From Symbiodinium natans (Eukaryota; Sar; Dinophyceae; Suessiales; Symbiodiniaceae), in contig CAJNDS010002364.1 in the NCBI GenBank assembly GCA_905221605.1, positions 1 through 64,000 on the forward strand: a stretch of 64,000 bases of DNA, written 5' to 3'. Positions 1 to 10,200 of the stretch are shown here, piece after piece (position 1 is the stretch's first letter; the number at the start of each line of letters is the position of its first letter). Under the pieces are notes generated by a model. It was not told where the DNA came from and searched no databases. It saw only the letters and a program-made list of their open reading frames with translations. Both the position numbers and the translations under genes were made by a program.

Positions 1-372
1 GGGGCTAGTGGTGAGTATTAGGAACCTTGGGTTACATGCCCGCCTTGAAGCCCCGCTCCCTTGAACACCCTAGTAGAATCGCATGGCAAGGTGCTAGTGG
101 TACAGAGGTCGTATGCAAAACCCTGAAGCGGAAGAAAAGGCCTGAATGCAGCCCAGGCGCCGCAGACGACCATGCAGACAGACAGTTTGCGGTGCTCGGG
201 ACCTGCTTTGCTGAGCTGGTTTAAAGGGCGTAGCACTTGGCAGGTCAAAGGAATTGGCACTGGAACACCGAGCTGGTAAGCTTTGTATCTGCTACCAGAC
301 GAGGATGGCCTTTGCCCGCAACATTGGCTGAAGCACGTAATGGATCATGTTTGTTTACCAGACCTGACGATT

Positions 373-504
373 CTTGCAGCTTGCAAACCACCCTAAACCC
401 TAAACCCCTAAACCCCTAAACCCCTAAACCCCTAAACCCCTAAACCCCTAAACCCCTAAACCCCTAAACCCCTAAACCCTAAAGCTTGCAGCTTGCAAAC
501 CACC
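373..504. repeat. CCCCTAAA array between 20-nt direct repeats
   Basis: An 8-mer variant array (CCCCTAAA)n fills 391-483. It is bounded by two perfect copies of CTTGCAGCTTGCAAACCACC, at 373-392 and 485-504. The repeat contains CAG, so removing one repeat unit plus the array would also be a possible AG-ending splice. The arrangement looks like an insertion with duplication of the target, or a templated repair event. Confidence 0.8.
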
Positions 505-947
505 AACTCCTCAACCTCCGCTGAGCATACCCCTCCAAGGCTCGACACGGCGCAGGTCGAGGAAGCTGCTCCCGCAGTGGCAAAGGTCGGCGCCTGCATT
601 TCGGTTGGTTTCAAGCTTAGGTTTGGAGAACCCCCAAAGCAACCCCCCCCCCCCGCCCCCCCCCCCCCGTATTTGGGCGTTTATGTGAACTGTGCAGAGC
701 ATTGTGCGTCAGTTTCTTGCCTATGGGATGCTCGCGAGTGTGTGGGACGAAGCCCCACTTGGTGGAGGGCTTAGGGCTGTTGCGGGTGCTGCGCGGAGGC
801 TGCGCACGATGCTTTTGGGTCCGGTGTGGTGATGGGCCCCGGTCCCCCTGACTCATTCACAGCAAGATGCCGCCAAGAATCTGAAGCGCCATGGGAAGGA
901 ACTCTTGGTGTTAAGAAGCGCATGCAAATGGAGTGGCCAAAGGATGA

Positions 948-1020
948 AAGGATGTCCCGCCTTAAACCCTAAACCCTAAACCCTACATTACTAACAGTCC
1001 TGAATCGGGACTATGACAGG
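948..1020. mobile_element. Family D inverted-repeat element interrupted by CCCTAAA array
   Basis: The left end GGATGTCCCGCCTTA and the following ACTAACAGTCCT match family D elements elsewhere (3527, 48865). Three CCCTAAA units sit between the two parts, and the right inverted repeat is lost or degraded. Confidence 0.5.
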
Positions 1021-1177
1021 GGGTTTTAGGGTTTCGGTCCTGAAGCTGCTGTAGCTCCTTCACATGGCCCCCTAAACCCTAAACCCTAAACCCTGCTGCA
1101 ATCCTAATCTGACAACCTTCAACTAAGCCCCCCCATGAGCCTAAACTTGTGCAGAAAACATCCCCTGTCAGCCGGCG

Positions 1178-1339
1178 ATGGCCAAGAAGGGCCTTACCGA
1201 GCTCGCCGCGGATGTGGTGGGGAAACCCACACACTGCCGGGCGGATTTTCGAGGTTTTTGGGGGGTGTCCGGTTTCAATCGGTTCTTTGAGGCGTTCAGG
1301 GATGGTACTGCGCAGCGTCCCGACGCCTTCATGGGTTAA
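1178..1339 (+). CDS. Small open frame, 53 aa, unknown
   Basis: ATG at 1178 opens a 53-residue frame to TAA at 1337. Its composition (Lys/Gly/Phe-rich, with a run of aromatic residues GFWGVSGFNRFFEAF around residues 27-41) looks more like protein than the array-derived frames nearby. It does not belong to a family I recognise. It may be the first exon of a spliced gene, since the last codons read ATG GGT TAA and GGT could be exon edge. There is no supporting neighbour. Confidence 0.25.
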   Translation: MAKKGLTELAADVVGKPTHCRADFRGFWGVSGFNRFFEAFRDGTAQRPDAFMG

Positions 1340-2165
1340 GGAGATGGAGCGGTACGAAGCCTAACGAGATAAAAATGGCTCCGAAGCTTGGGCAGTTCTC
1401 AAAATGTAGTGGGTGCCCCTTCACTTCTATACCCCAAGCCCCTGTGAGGACACCAAAATACATACCAAATTTGGGGGAATTTCCGCTTCGATTGCTCTTT
1501 CATCCTCATCATCAGCTTGCGGCTTGGCGAGGTGCCTGATCTGTGGAAGGACCTGGAGGAAAAGAACAAGGTGCCTAGCAAATGATCCGCTTGGTAGAGG
1601 GGGTGGAGAATTGGGGTCCTTGGTTGGTTTGATGGTCCTGCTGTGGAGTTGGTGATCACAGGTTGAACCATCCAACCGGAAGACGAAGACCCCGAACCAA
1701 GAAACCGAATTCCCTAAAACCCCAAAAGCCTGAACTCCTTAACCCTGAACCCTTGTCTGCCTTGTGCGAGCGCGAAAGCCGAAACCCTGAACCCTGTAAT
1801 GCTCACTTCATATTAATAGCCCCCCCCCACCCTACCCCCCCCCCCACCAGGTATGCTCACAGGCCGCGGGCTCCGAAATTAAAAGCCTCTGGACGTAGCC
1901 TGACCATGCCTGGCCCTACCCCCAAACCCTCAAGATTGCCTTATATACAAAGCCTTACAGCCTTAAACCTGACGCACCCTCAAGGAAGGCCCAAACCCGA
2001 ACCCCAAGCCCCAAGCCCTGTAAGCCCTTAGCTCGAAAACGAAAACCTTAGCCAGCCAGCCCTAAACCCTAAACCCTGAACTTGCAGTCGATGACGTTTG
2101 TTCAAGTTATTGTTTTCACAGGCAGCTTTTCAACTGGCTTTGGCCCGGAAGGATTGTGCAAATAC

Positions 2166-2186
2166 GGGGGGGGGGGGGGGGGGGGG
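2166..2186. repeat. G21 homopolymer
   Basis: Twenty-one consecutive G. Confidence 0.95.
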
Positions 2187-2266
2187 CTTGTTATAATTTC
2201 TGGGATTTGGACTGTGCAATTACAGGGGGGTTTATGAATATGAGGTCAACAATATGGGTCACCCAG

Positions 2267-2330
2267 GAGGCTGAGCTTGCCGTGGATGCCGCGAATGCTG
2301 CTGCCAGCGACTTCAACTTAGCCGGCAGGG
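2267..2330 (+). CDS. Candidate internal exon, unknown
   Basis: After CCCAG the frame GAG GCT GAG CTT GCC reads EAELAVDAANAAASDF, an Ala-rich helical segment. Only the acceptor-like AG|G and the composition support it. Confidence 0.22.
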
Positions 2331-3401
2331 GTTCCACCACCACCCGAAAAACAAAACCGTGCTTGCGGGCACGGGCGTGCAGAGATGTAGAGCCGCAGGG
2401 TGCTTTAGGGTTTTGGGGCTTTTGGGTGTGTAGGTGGCACGTATCTCCAGATTTTCATCGTCACCGCCTCTCTCTACGTTCTTGGGCATCAGCCGCCAAG
2501 GTTTCCGTAAGAGCTCTTGCTCGCCCGAAAGCCTGAAACCTATGTAGGATTTCGGGCATTCAGCTCTTCGTACCTCATCCTGAGTCAGGGAAGCGGCTCC
2601 GTCCAGTAAAGGAATGTGCCGGAGCCGTTTAGGGTTTGGGGTTTAGGGTTTAGGGTTAGAACCCCAACACTTCATTGAGGCCTCGTCCTGCCTTTCTCGG
2701 TCTCTCGGTTTCGGGTTGCGACAGCCAAGAGGCTTGTGGGGCGCGGCGGCATAGCTCCCTGTGGAAGGCTCATGGGTAGGTTACAGGCAAGTGCAGCATC
2801 TGCTTTTGTAAGCCCCCCACAACAGTGCAAGTCAGGGGGTTCCGAGCCTTCAGGTGAAATTCCAAACTAAAGTCTCGGTTTGGGCTTCGGCTGGCGGATT
2901 GGGAAGGCTCGAAACTGAAGAAGCCATGAACGACTGTGACTCCTCAGAACTTCATCTTCTGCAGCGGGTGTCCTTTGCAAAATTGGCGACATGGCAAACG
3001 ACAATACAGCCTTACAGGTCAATGATGCGTCGCTGGTTAACTATCGCAGCCGATTTTCGTTGTACAAAAATTCGCTTCAAGTGTGACACTTTCCAAATGC
3101 AGGGAAGCTCCCTACATCATCTGTTGTGAAAAGCCTTGTCATGGAACCGTCGGTGCGTCCCAACTTCGGATGACTCGCTGCCACGCCCCAGTCCTTCCGT
3201 TCTTGTTTTTTTTTGGGGGGGGGGGGGGGAATGAAGACGGGCAAGATGGGAGCCCAGAGCCTTCTGAGCCAGGCTGATGCCGCTTGCTTGGGGTTAACCC
3301 CGCATGCTCGAACCGTATAGCCCCCAAACACTCAACAAGAGACCCCAAAGTCCTTCCAGACCCCCTAAACCCTAAACCCTAAACCCTAAACCCGAGCTCA
3401 G

Positions 3402-3440
3402 GAGGCGTACCGGGAGGAGAAGAAGAAAGCGGCGACAGCA
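3402..3440 (+). CDS. Candidate short exon after a telomere-like array
   Basis: A CCCTAAA array (3364-3394) is followed by GAGCTCAG|GAGGCG. The open stretch EAYREEKKKAATA is followed by GGTGGG. The layout, array then AG|G then charged helical segment, matches proven introns elsewhere in the window. Confidence 0.25.
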
Positions 3441-3526
3441 GGTGGGAGGAGATAGTTCTATTGCGGCTGGTTGTCGTGTGCCATCTTTCACCCTTGAGCC
3501 TTCAGGGTTTAGGGTTTAGAGTTTAG

Positions 3527-3626
3527 GGATGTCCCGCCTTATACTAGCCGTCCTTCTTAGGGATTATAGTACCCCCTTTATATAATCCCTATTCAGGACT
3601 GATAGTATAAGGGGGACATCCCATGT
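3527..3626. mobile_element. Family D inverted-repeat element
   Basis: The ends are GATGTCCCGCCTTATACTA and its near-complement TAGTATAAGGGGGACATC. The interior contains AGGGATTATAGTACCCCCTTTATATAATCCCT, itself a near-palindrome (only the outline is given). It is about 100 bp with no coding capacity. Confidence 0.75.
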
Positions 3627-3649
3627 GCCATCTGTCTTCTTGGGATTCA

Positions 3650-3728
3650 ATGTTTAGGGTTTGGGGTTTGGGGTTTAGGGTTTAGGGTTTAGGGTTTAGG
3701 GTTTAGGGTTTAGGGTTTAGGGTTTGGG
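3650..3728. repeat. TTTAGGG array
   Basis: About ten units on the plus strand, starting with TTTGGGG variants, immediately 5' of a family C element. Confidence 0.9.
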
Positions 3729-3741
3729 GCTCGCAAACCCT

Positions 3742-3853
3742 ACTTGGAGGTTCAAGGGTAGTATAAGTAGGGTTGTAAGTACCCTAAGTAAGGTTAGAAG
3801 TATAGCTACCCTACTTTGAACCCCACATATAACTACCCATGAACCTCCAAGTA
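3742..3853. mobile_element. Family C inverted-repeat element
   Basis: Left end ACTTGGAGGTTCAAGGGTAG. The right end is ACCCATGAACCTCCAAGT with GGGTTATAAG-like subterminal repeats. At least a dozen copies occur in the window. Confidence 0.8.
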
Positions 3854-3964
3854 CAGTTTAGATTGCCTGCAGGCGCCGAGACTGAGTTGGGGGACTTAGA
3901 CTAGATTCGGAAGCGATGTGAGCCTGGGAAGTACAATGGTGTGAATGGGACATTGGCTGGGTTT

Positions 3965-4066
3965 TGGAGTACTATACGTTAATATGTTTTTGGTTCTGGG
4001 TTCCTATGATAGCTACTTATATACCCCCCCCAACCCCAGGGTCTACCCCAAAGTAGGGTTGAGTAG
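3965..4066. mobile_element. Family I inverted-repeat element
   Basis: TTTTGGAGTACTATAC at the left and a degraded CCAGGGTCTACCCCAAAG at the right. A second copy is at 10800-10905, where the right end TTTACTCCAGAG better complements the left. Confidence 0.6.
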
Positions 4067-4312
4067 CTGAACTTCTCAGGACAACTGCAAAGTTTCACCT
4101 GGCAGCCAGCACCCCAAAGCAAGAAAGACAATGCATCCTGGTGCCATGTGCACATTTATCATTCTTTGATGCAACCTCCAGAAGATCAGCTCGCACCAGT
4201 CCAACGGGCAAATCTTCTCCTACAAATTGGCCCCAAGTTGCTGTGCCCCCACGATTCTTTATGACGGCTGAAAAGGAGCTACACCCTAAACCCTAAACCC
4301 TAAACCCAACAG

Positions 4313-4427
4313 GCTTGTAGGGTGCTTGCTGTTGCGTAGCAGCTGCCTGGCAAAGACCCCGGCGATCTTCGCAGCTGTCGGGGTGGTTGATGGGATTGAG
4401 GAGGAGGCAGTTCGAAGTTCCCTGAAG
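4313..4427 (+). CDS. Candidate internal exon, unknown
   Basis: A short CCCTAAA array ends in CCAACAG|GCTTGTAGG. The following frame is open for about 38 codons and reads through LLLRSSCLAKTPAIFAAVGV and VDGIEEEAVRSSLK. It then reaches CTGAAG followed by non-coding-looking sequence. Codon usage is GC-rich in third positions, as in the confident genes. The family is not recognised. Confidence 0.35.
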
Positions 4428-4442
4428 CCTAAATACCTAGGG

Positions 4443-4545
4443 CTGCTTGGGTTTTTTTCGTTTTTGGGTACTGTAGTTCCTTAGAAACAGCTGAACATTA
4501 GTTTTTGCTCTTGTTCCAAGTTCAGTATAGTAAACCCTATAGATC
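4443..4545. mobile_element. Family H element
   Basis: It shares TTAGAAACAGCT, the T-rich core and CCAAG.TCAGTATAGT with 26970-27110. There are two copies in the window, with an inverted relation between GGGTACT and AGTATAG parts. Confidence 0.45.
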
Positions 4546-4847
4546 CTGAACCCTGAATAGGACCACGTAGGTTTGAACCTGTTTTTTCCTCTTCGTGCAC
4601 ACTCTGAATCCCCTATACAATCCGCGAAAGCCATAAGAATTGATTTTTAACAGGGCCCCCAAACCTACCCCTGTAAAGGGGGGAGAGCTTGGCTTTGCTT
4701 CGCGCCATAGTTGGGGTTCGGCTTCGCACATCAAGCAAGTAGTCGCTTTATGACAAGCCACTTTGCTTTGCTTGCAATGGCCTGTTCTGCATCCGTTAAA
4801 GTTCAAGCTGCTCGCCCAAAGAAGCAAATCTTACTAGTTCAGCTGCA

Positions 4848-4945
4848 CGACTTGGGGGGGGGGGGGTCCTGATCAGTATAAGGGAATCCTACTATTTGGG
4901 GGACTACTATAGGGGGGTCCCTTATTTTCGTAAACCCCACTTGTC
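4848..4945. mobile_element. Family E inverted-repeat element
   Basis: The right half ATCCTACTATTTGGGGGACT through ATTTTCGTAAACCCC matches family E. The left end has become a G12 run in place of the usual GGGTACCTTATTGGGG. Confidence 0.6.
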
Positions 4946-5752
4946 CACTGTGATCCACTGTCTGGCTCCATACATTGCCCAGTTCTGGACAGCTGTCAGT
5001 GCATGAAGTGCTTTGTGCTTGCACGCTTGGAAGAAATGCCGAGCTCCATTCGTTGCTACAGCTTTGCCTGCTTCCCTCATGTGAGAAGTCCGTGTTTGCA
5101 GGCCACCTCTGATAAAATTGTATGTGGCTCCTTCTGATAGCTGTGCTCTCAGAGTCTGGCCTCACAAGCCACAAGCATCTTTGGTTGACCGCAGCAATCC
5201 GGCAACCACGCCTACAGTATAACCCGAGTCGGAGTACGTCCTAACATAGCAGCTGGCATGGTTAGGCTTAATTGTGCCTAGCTAGACCTGAGTAATGGGG
5301 GGGGGGGGATCCATAAACCCGAAACCCTAAACCCTAGTATGGAGGGGGTAGTAGGGCGCAGGTTTGCGCATGGGTGCCGCAACTTGCCATGGCGTGGTTT
5401 GGCAGCGACTCCTTGGAATGTGCGCCAGAGCCCGGACAGCTTGCATGATGCATGTCTGCATCGAGCCCCCCCCCCCCCCCAATAAACAAGGAACTCTGCA
5501 CTTAGTCTTGTCCGGCTGCTCACTCTAAACCCTAAAACTCTAAGCCCAAAACCCCTTGCCATACGGCGTGTGCAACCCGAAGCCCCCGGAACCCCGTTTA
5601 GTCAATCGTGGCTTGCGAAGCTTGACAGCAGCCACCCCGAGGACAGAGGTTTGGGGTGTAGGGTCTAGGGTTTGGGGGTGTTTGATGTCCAGAACTCAAG
5701 TGTGCAATCGCTCTGCGGGCAACACCTCGTTCTTAACCCCTCGGCACCTATA

Positions 5753-5863
5753 CCCTTGGAGGTTACCAGGCGTTGTTATAAGGTTATCAGCAGGGCAACT
5801 GTACTTATAACCTTACCTAGGGTACTTCTAACCCTACCTTGCAACTACCCATGAACCTTCAAG
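5753..5863. mobile_element. Family C inverted-repeat element
   Basis: CTTGGAGGTTACCAGG at the left and CTACCCATGAACCTTCAAG at the right. The interior holds GTTATAAGGTTAT and ACTTATAACC. Confidence 0.75.
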
Positions 5864-5881
5864 AAGCCCTAAACCGTAAGC

Positions 5882-5946
5882 CCTAAGGCCTAAACCCTAA
5901 ACCCTAAACCCTAAACCCTAAACCCTAAACCCTAAACCCTAAACCC
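5882..5946. repeat. CCCTAAA array
   Basis: Nine near-perfect units. Confidence 0.95.
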
Positions 5947-6320
5947 TCCAAGACCTCTGGCATGAAAGGCGTGGCTTGCTCAACGAGTCCGACGCTTGGG
6001 TGGTCACTGGAGTTTTGGTTCGTCGTTTGTGTCCTCCAGGAAGATTTAGCGTTTAGGGTTTAGGGTTTAGGGTTTAGGGTCCTCCCAGGAAGGTATCAAC
6101 AAGCCACGAGTCCCTGAATCCTAAACAGTCGCCCATGAGCTAAGCGGGCAGAGACAGATAACGTCCAGAAGTGTCACAGGAAAACCAACACCAGCACCTA
6201 GAATCAGAACTACTGCTGGCTGGAACTACACAAACGACTTCTACCCTTACCACTATGACAACGATGACATACTAGGACAACGACAACAGCGGCTAGTACT
6301 CCCAGTCCCCATCCTCCATG

Positions 6321-6377
6321 CCCTAAACCCTAAACCCTAAACCCTAAACCCTAAACCCTAAACCCTAAACCCTAAAC
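6321..6377. repeat. CCCTAAA array preceding an acceptor site
   Basis: Eight units ending in CCAAG|GAC, the start of the MYND-like exon. Confidence 0.9.
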
Positions 6378-6381
6378 CAAG

Positions 6382-6431
6382 GACAACACTGAGATGCAGC
6401 AGGTGCAAGGCGCCCTACTGCTCTGCACCGG
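6382..6431 (+). CDS. MYND zinc-finger-like exon (partial gene)
   Basis: After the CCCTAAA array and AAG| acceptor, one frame reads TTLRCSRCKAPYCSA. The spacing C-x2-C-x4-YCS is the first half of a MYND zinc finger, a protein-protein interaction domain that normally continues with C-Q and further Cys/His. The exon could end at TCT|GCACCG (GC donor). I did not find the next exon. An exon at 10937 resembles the C-terminal domain found with MYND in MSS51-like mitochondrial proteins. If they belong together, the gene would span about 4.7 kb with array-filled introns. The motif is visible, but the link is inference. Confidence 0.4.
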
Positions 6432-7510
6432 CGGCCGCACCAAGAAGAAGAATCTTCAGTAAGCCCTGAAGGCCCTGAGCCTTCCTGTGTGCGCGTGCAT
6501 GCGTGGAAAAGCCCTGGGGCTTGGAGGCTTAGATTTCGGGATGTTTAGGTCGACCCAAAGGCCAGAATGAACAAGTGATGGCGGACATTAGCAGCCGTGC
6601 TCCTTCGCAGACCGGGGTCAAGTTTCAAGGGGCTTTAACATGATGATGAGATGTTTCGCGTTTGAGACCTTCGAGGCGTCCAGCTTCGGCTTAGGGATTT
6701 GTGATGGATCTAAATGTTGCTCGCATGAATAAAAGACTGCAACTTGGGATTCGTCAGTCGTGTTGCTGTCATTCGATTATAGGAAGTCGTCGCTGAGCCC
6801 GCTCTGAGCATGGACGCACCTAGGCTCCGTGCCAGCGGCAACACTGGCCGCAGCACAAGCAAAGCTGCAACACGGGCCTGGCCACCGCCTCGGTGCCTTG
6901 TCCTGAAGCGGATTAGATAGTTGTATAGGCTCGCCTGTGCAAATCCAGTGCAAGACCTCACCTGCTAGGGAGACTGATTCTGGATTGGGAGTCTTCGTTG
7001 AATGAGATGCCGGCTCCATGATATTCCAGTGGGTTCTTGCGGATTCACAAAACTGCTCAGCTGCTGCTGCGCCGCAGCCCGGGTTGCCAAGCCAGTGCTC
7101 AAGCCGTCGACCCCATGTTAGGCATGAGCTGTTAGGGTTTAGGGTTTAGGAGTTGGGAGATGACCCTGCGTGCATCTCTGCCGGCATGGCGCGCAGACCG
7201 GCCTTACAGGGTTGAGGGGTGATTGTCTAAGCCTATAAAGCCCTACAACTCCGACGGCACAAGGTTGCTCCAGCTCCCTCGTCTCATGACCTCCGGCACG
7301 AGCTGCAACCATTTACTGCACGGGGCTGGCAGGAGCTTGGAAATGTACATGAGAGGGAGTACATGCGCATGTGCTCACTTTGGTACCGTTGCAGATGCCC
7401 ATGCCTGAACTACCGGCCACTACCCATGATCTTGCACTCAAGCTGTCCCTGTGATGTTTCAGTAGGGCATGTGGGGTGGACCCGCATTCATGATTCATGG
7501 CTATATCACC

Positions 7511-7615
7511 CCGAAAGCCCAATACCCCTTAAATAAGGAATATACCTTACATCATATTAAGGATACCTATATGATTTAAGGTATATTCCTTGCTTAAGAG
7601 GTAGTGGGCTCTTTG
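7511..7615. mobile_element. Family B inverted-repeat element
   Basis: Starts AATACCCCTTAAATAAGG and ends TTGCTTAAGAGGTAGTGGG. The interior has ATCATATTAAGGATACC and TATGATTTAAGGTATATTCC. It is about 105 bp and folds into a long hairpin. Confidence 0.8.
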
Positions 7616-7702
7616 GGAAGTGGCCTTGATGGCGCTTTGCCTTACGCTTCAAGCGAGGAGTACTTCACCGAGCAAGGCGCATCGACAAAGGAACAGGCAG
7701 GA

Positions 7703-7944
7703 ACCCTAAACCCTAAACCCTAAACCCTAAACCCTAAACCCTAAACCCTAAACCCAGGGTGGTTCTCAATCTGACTTGCAGGCTGACGCGTCAGAAGCTA
7801 TACCTAGGTCCTAGAGAAGGGCTTTGCTAAGGTTTAGGGTTTAGGGTTTAGGGTTTAGGGTTTAGGGTTTAGGGTTTAGGGTTTAGGGTTTAGGGTTTAG
7901 GGTTTAGGGTTTAGGGTTTAGGGTTTAGGGTTTAGGGTTTGGGG
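7703..7944. repeat. Two opposed telomere-like arrays
   Basis: CCCTAAA units at 7703-7755 and TTTAGGG units at 7831-7944 (about sixteen) face each other across 75 bp of unique sequence. This forms a large potential inverted repeat. Confidence 0.9.
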
Positions 7945-8069
7945 CAGCAAAAAGGGCTCACTTGTGCGAGGTGGAGAGAGTGAAGTATCGCCAGTGCTTC
8001 GGCCTCGCAACGCTGGAGGCAGGCTGCGGGCGCTTGTTCGGTGTGCCGTCCTGGGGAATTCTTTCCGTG

Positions 8070-8388
8070 ACCCTAAACCCTAAACCCTAAACCCTAAACC
8101 CTAAACCCTAAACGTGGCTTCAACCCTAAACCCTATACACCCTATAAACCCTATAAACCCTATAAGCCCTAAACCCTAAACTTCAGGATTAATGCAGGTC
8201 ATAGCATCGCTACAAACTCTACCACAAAACAGCGACGAAAGAGTCAGAAAGATGCCGGGCAGCCTGCAGAGGGAGGAAGCACTAGGAGGACAAGGCGGCC
8301 ACCCTGAGAAGCCCCCGGCATCTGCACAGGGTTTAGGGTTTAGGGTTTAGGGTTTAGGGTTTAGGGTTTAGGGTTTAGGGTTTAGGGC
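8070..8388. repeat. CCCTAAA arrays and TTTAGGG array around a candidate exon
   Basis: CCCTAAA at 8070-8113, a degenerate CCCTATAAA stretch at 8124-8188 and TTTAGGG at 8332-8388. Confidence 0.85.
8198..8329 (+). CDS. Candidate internal exon, unknown
   Basis: AATGCAG|GTC opens 44 stop-free codons (starting VIASLQTLPQNSDER) that run to CAG directly before a TTTAGGG array. Array-bounded AG|G entry and hydrophilic composition are the only support. Confidence 0.25.
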
Positions 8389-8814
8389 CTGCTCCGGTGA
8401 GGCGCTTCAGAGCTTGCCGGCCTCCGCTCGAGCCTGGTTCTGAATTGCCGTCAAGGTGTGGGGACTTCCGAAAATAGGGTTTGGGAATAGGGTTTAGGGG
8501 AGAGGGTTTTGGATTTAGGGTTGAGGGTTTAGGGTTTAGGGCTTATATACCCCAAAATACTTGTCAATCCTGTCAAGGGAACCCCCAAAAAGGGTACCCC
8601 TATGTTGGGAAACCCCCATGTGGTTGGCGGGGCAGGGGAGGGACTGCCACATGTCTATGTCTGCCTGAGGGGATGCACAAGGGCTTGCGCAATAGAGGCT
8701 ATGGAATGCCTTGTGGGCTGAGAGATCGATCCTGCCAGGGTGGGGCGTGCTTGGTTTAATGAGCCAGGCTGCAAGGTGTTTGCAGGAGTTCAGTTGATCA
8801 AGGGACTAACGGCG

Positions 8815-8890
8815 GGACCCTTCTTAAGGACTCTGTAAGGGTTATATAGGGGTTATAGAGGGAATAAGATTAAGGGTCTTAAGTTGATTT
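8815..8890. mobile_element. Family L element
   Basis: CTTAAGGACT..TAAGGG and GATTAAGGGTCTTAAG form the ends around GGGTTATATAGGGGTTATAG. It is related to 32020-32110. Confidence 0.45.
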
Positions 8891-9482
8891 TTTCTTTTGA
8901 GCAAAATGCCATCTGTTATTTCCATCTTGTTGGCGCGCACGGGTTCCGGAGCTGAGGACTCGAGCCCGTCAACGGGCGCTGCGTGCTGTCGTTGCATTTC
9001 AGGGTTTTGTTGTTGCGGGTTGCGGGTTTCGGGTTTAGGGATTGGGGTGTGCTGATTCCGAATTCCGGATGGGATCTTTCGGGTCTGGGGCTCGTGTTGG
9101 GGTGCACTTAGGGTTGAGGCTGGGAGCCAAAGATACTTTAGGATTACGGGCGGGAAGGGCTTGCCAAGAGAGGCTTACCTGCCTGGCTCTGTTTACTATA
9201 GGGCTCCCTGTCAGGGTTTGTTTCAGCGCTCAAGTCCCCCCAAGCTCCACGACACCCAAATCTCAAAGAGCGTTCCTCCTTATCGAGCTGTTCGACTCGC
9301 ATGCTAGGGTCTGCTTGAGGTGATGTGGGTCCTCGGAGCCCGTGATGGCATCGAGAAGCGCCAAATCGTTCAAGGAGAGGCTGAAGGGTCCAAAACGGGT
9401 TTAGTTAGGGGTTAGGTTTAGGGTTCAAAAGGGCTTGATATAGGGCTTCGGGTTTAAGGTTTAGGGTTTGGGGTTTAGGGCT

Positions 9483-9595
9483 ACTTGGGGGTTCACGGAT
9501 AGTTATACGTAGGGTTAGAAGTAGGATAACTATAGTTCTAACCTTATGTAGGGTACTTCTAACCCTAGTTCTAACTACCCATGAACCTTCAAGTA
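9483..9595. mobile_element. Family C inverted-repeat element
   Basis: ACTTGGGGGTTCACGGATAG at the left and ACTACCCATGAACCTTCAAG at the right. Confidence 0.8.
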
Positions 9596-9984
9596 CATGC
9601 GGAGGCCTTAATGAAAGCCCCAAGCCGAAGGAGGATGGTCGCGGCTCTTCCAGTCATTGGAAGTTGGCTGGGACGTGGCCTTGGGGCTCAGTGCGGGTTT
9701 AGGGTTTGGGGTTTGGGGCCCTTAGGGCCTGTAGGGGGTTTGGTTTTCAGGGAACTGGTTGGTCTGAGTCCTGTGGTTTCCGGCAGGTGCGCGCTTCAGG
9801 CAAACTTGACAACAAGACGTTTTAGGGTTTAGGGTTTAGGGTTTAGGGTTTAGGTTTTAGGGTTTAGGGTTTAGGGTTCAGGTTTAGGATGGATTCCGGG
9901 GTCTTCGAGGCAGCATAAGCCTTGGAATTAAGCCCTGCCTGAGACTTGCCAAGTGGCTTCAACAGACCAGGATGTCTTTTTGGG

Positions 9985-10065
9985 GGACCGGAATAGTTAC
10001 AAATATTGTTCCCTTATGGTCGCAGTACGTAGTCTATAATTTCGCCAAAATCTTATTCTGATGAT
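9985..10065. mobile_element. Family G element, degraded
   Basis: GGACCGGAATAGTTACAAAT and TTCCCTTATGGTCGC match family G. The right end stops at TTATTCTGAT without the terminal GGCCCCTAT. Confidence 0.45.
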
Positions 10066-10076
10066 GAACGCCCCCG

Positions 10077-10200
10077 CAGTAACCACCCAGCAAACTTTCC
10101 AAGATGCTGAAGATACCGTGGTTCTTACCGTGTCTTGGTTCTCCGAGCGCTGGGGTGCGACTGTTGCCCAGAGAGATGGTGGGAGCGAAGGGTTCCTCAC
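10077..10200 (+). CDS. Candidate internal exon, unknown
   Basis: The frame GCA GTA ACC ACC CAG CAA ACT TTC is open for about 40 codons after CCCCCGCAG. It includes DAEDTVVLTVSWFSERWG and VAQRDGGSEGF, which is a protein-like mix. It directly follows a degraded family G element, as other exons do. After GGTTCCTCACG the sequence turns AT-rich (TTATATTCGTATC), so the exon probably ends near 10200. The family is not recognised. Confidence 0.35.

Larger units (their letters stand above)
1..6381. other. Gene-poor repeat region with isolated candidate exons
   Basis: No complete gene is recognised here. The stretch holds telomere-like arrays in both orientations (391-483, 962-985, 1073-1094, 2060-2076, 2630-2660, 3364-3394, 3650-3728, 4283-4307, 5882-5946, 6056-6080, 6321-6377), several inverted-repeat elements listed separately, C or G homopolymers at about 643-669, 1820-1848, 3215-3231, 4855-4866 and 5467-5480, and a few short open stretches bounded by AG. 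Most open frames ending in Asn-Pro-Lys-Pro or Gly-Phe-Arg-Val are translations of the arrays. Confidence 0.6.
6432..10076. other. Repeat-rich stretch, no complete gene
   Basis: It contains telomere-like arrays (7130-7150, 7703-7755, 7831-7944, 8070-8113, 8124-8188, 8332-8388, 8470-8540, 9455-9480, 9700-9720, 9820-9890), a family B element, a family C element and a family L element. There are also two weak exon candidates, at 8198-8329 and around 7960-8030. At 6710-7019 nothing convincing is coding on either strand. Confidence 0.5.

Noticed and set aside
7703-8388. CRISPR-like repeat-spacer arrangement of arrays
   Set aside because: Units are contiguous 7-mers without spacers, and the genome is eukaryotic.
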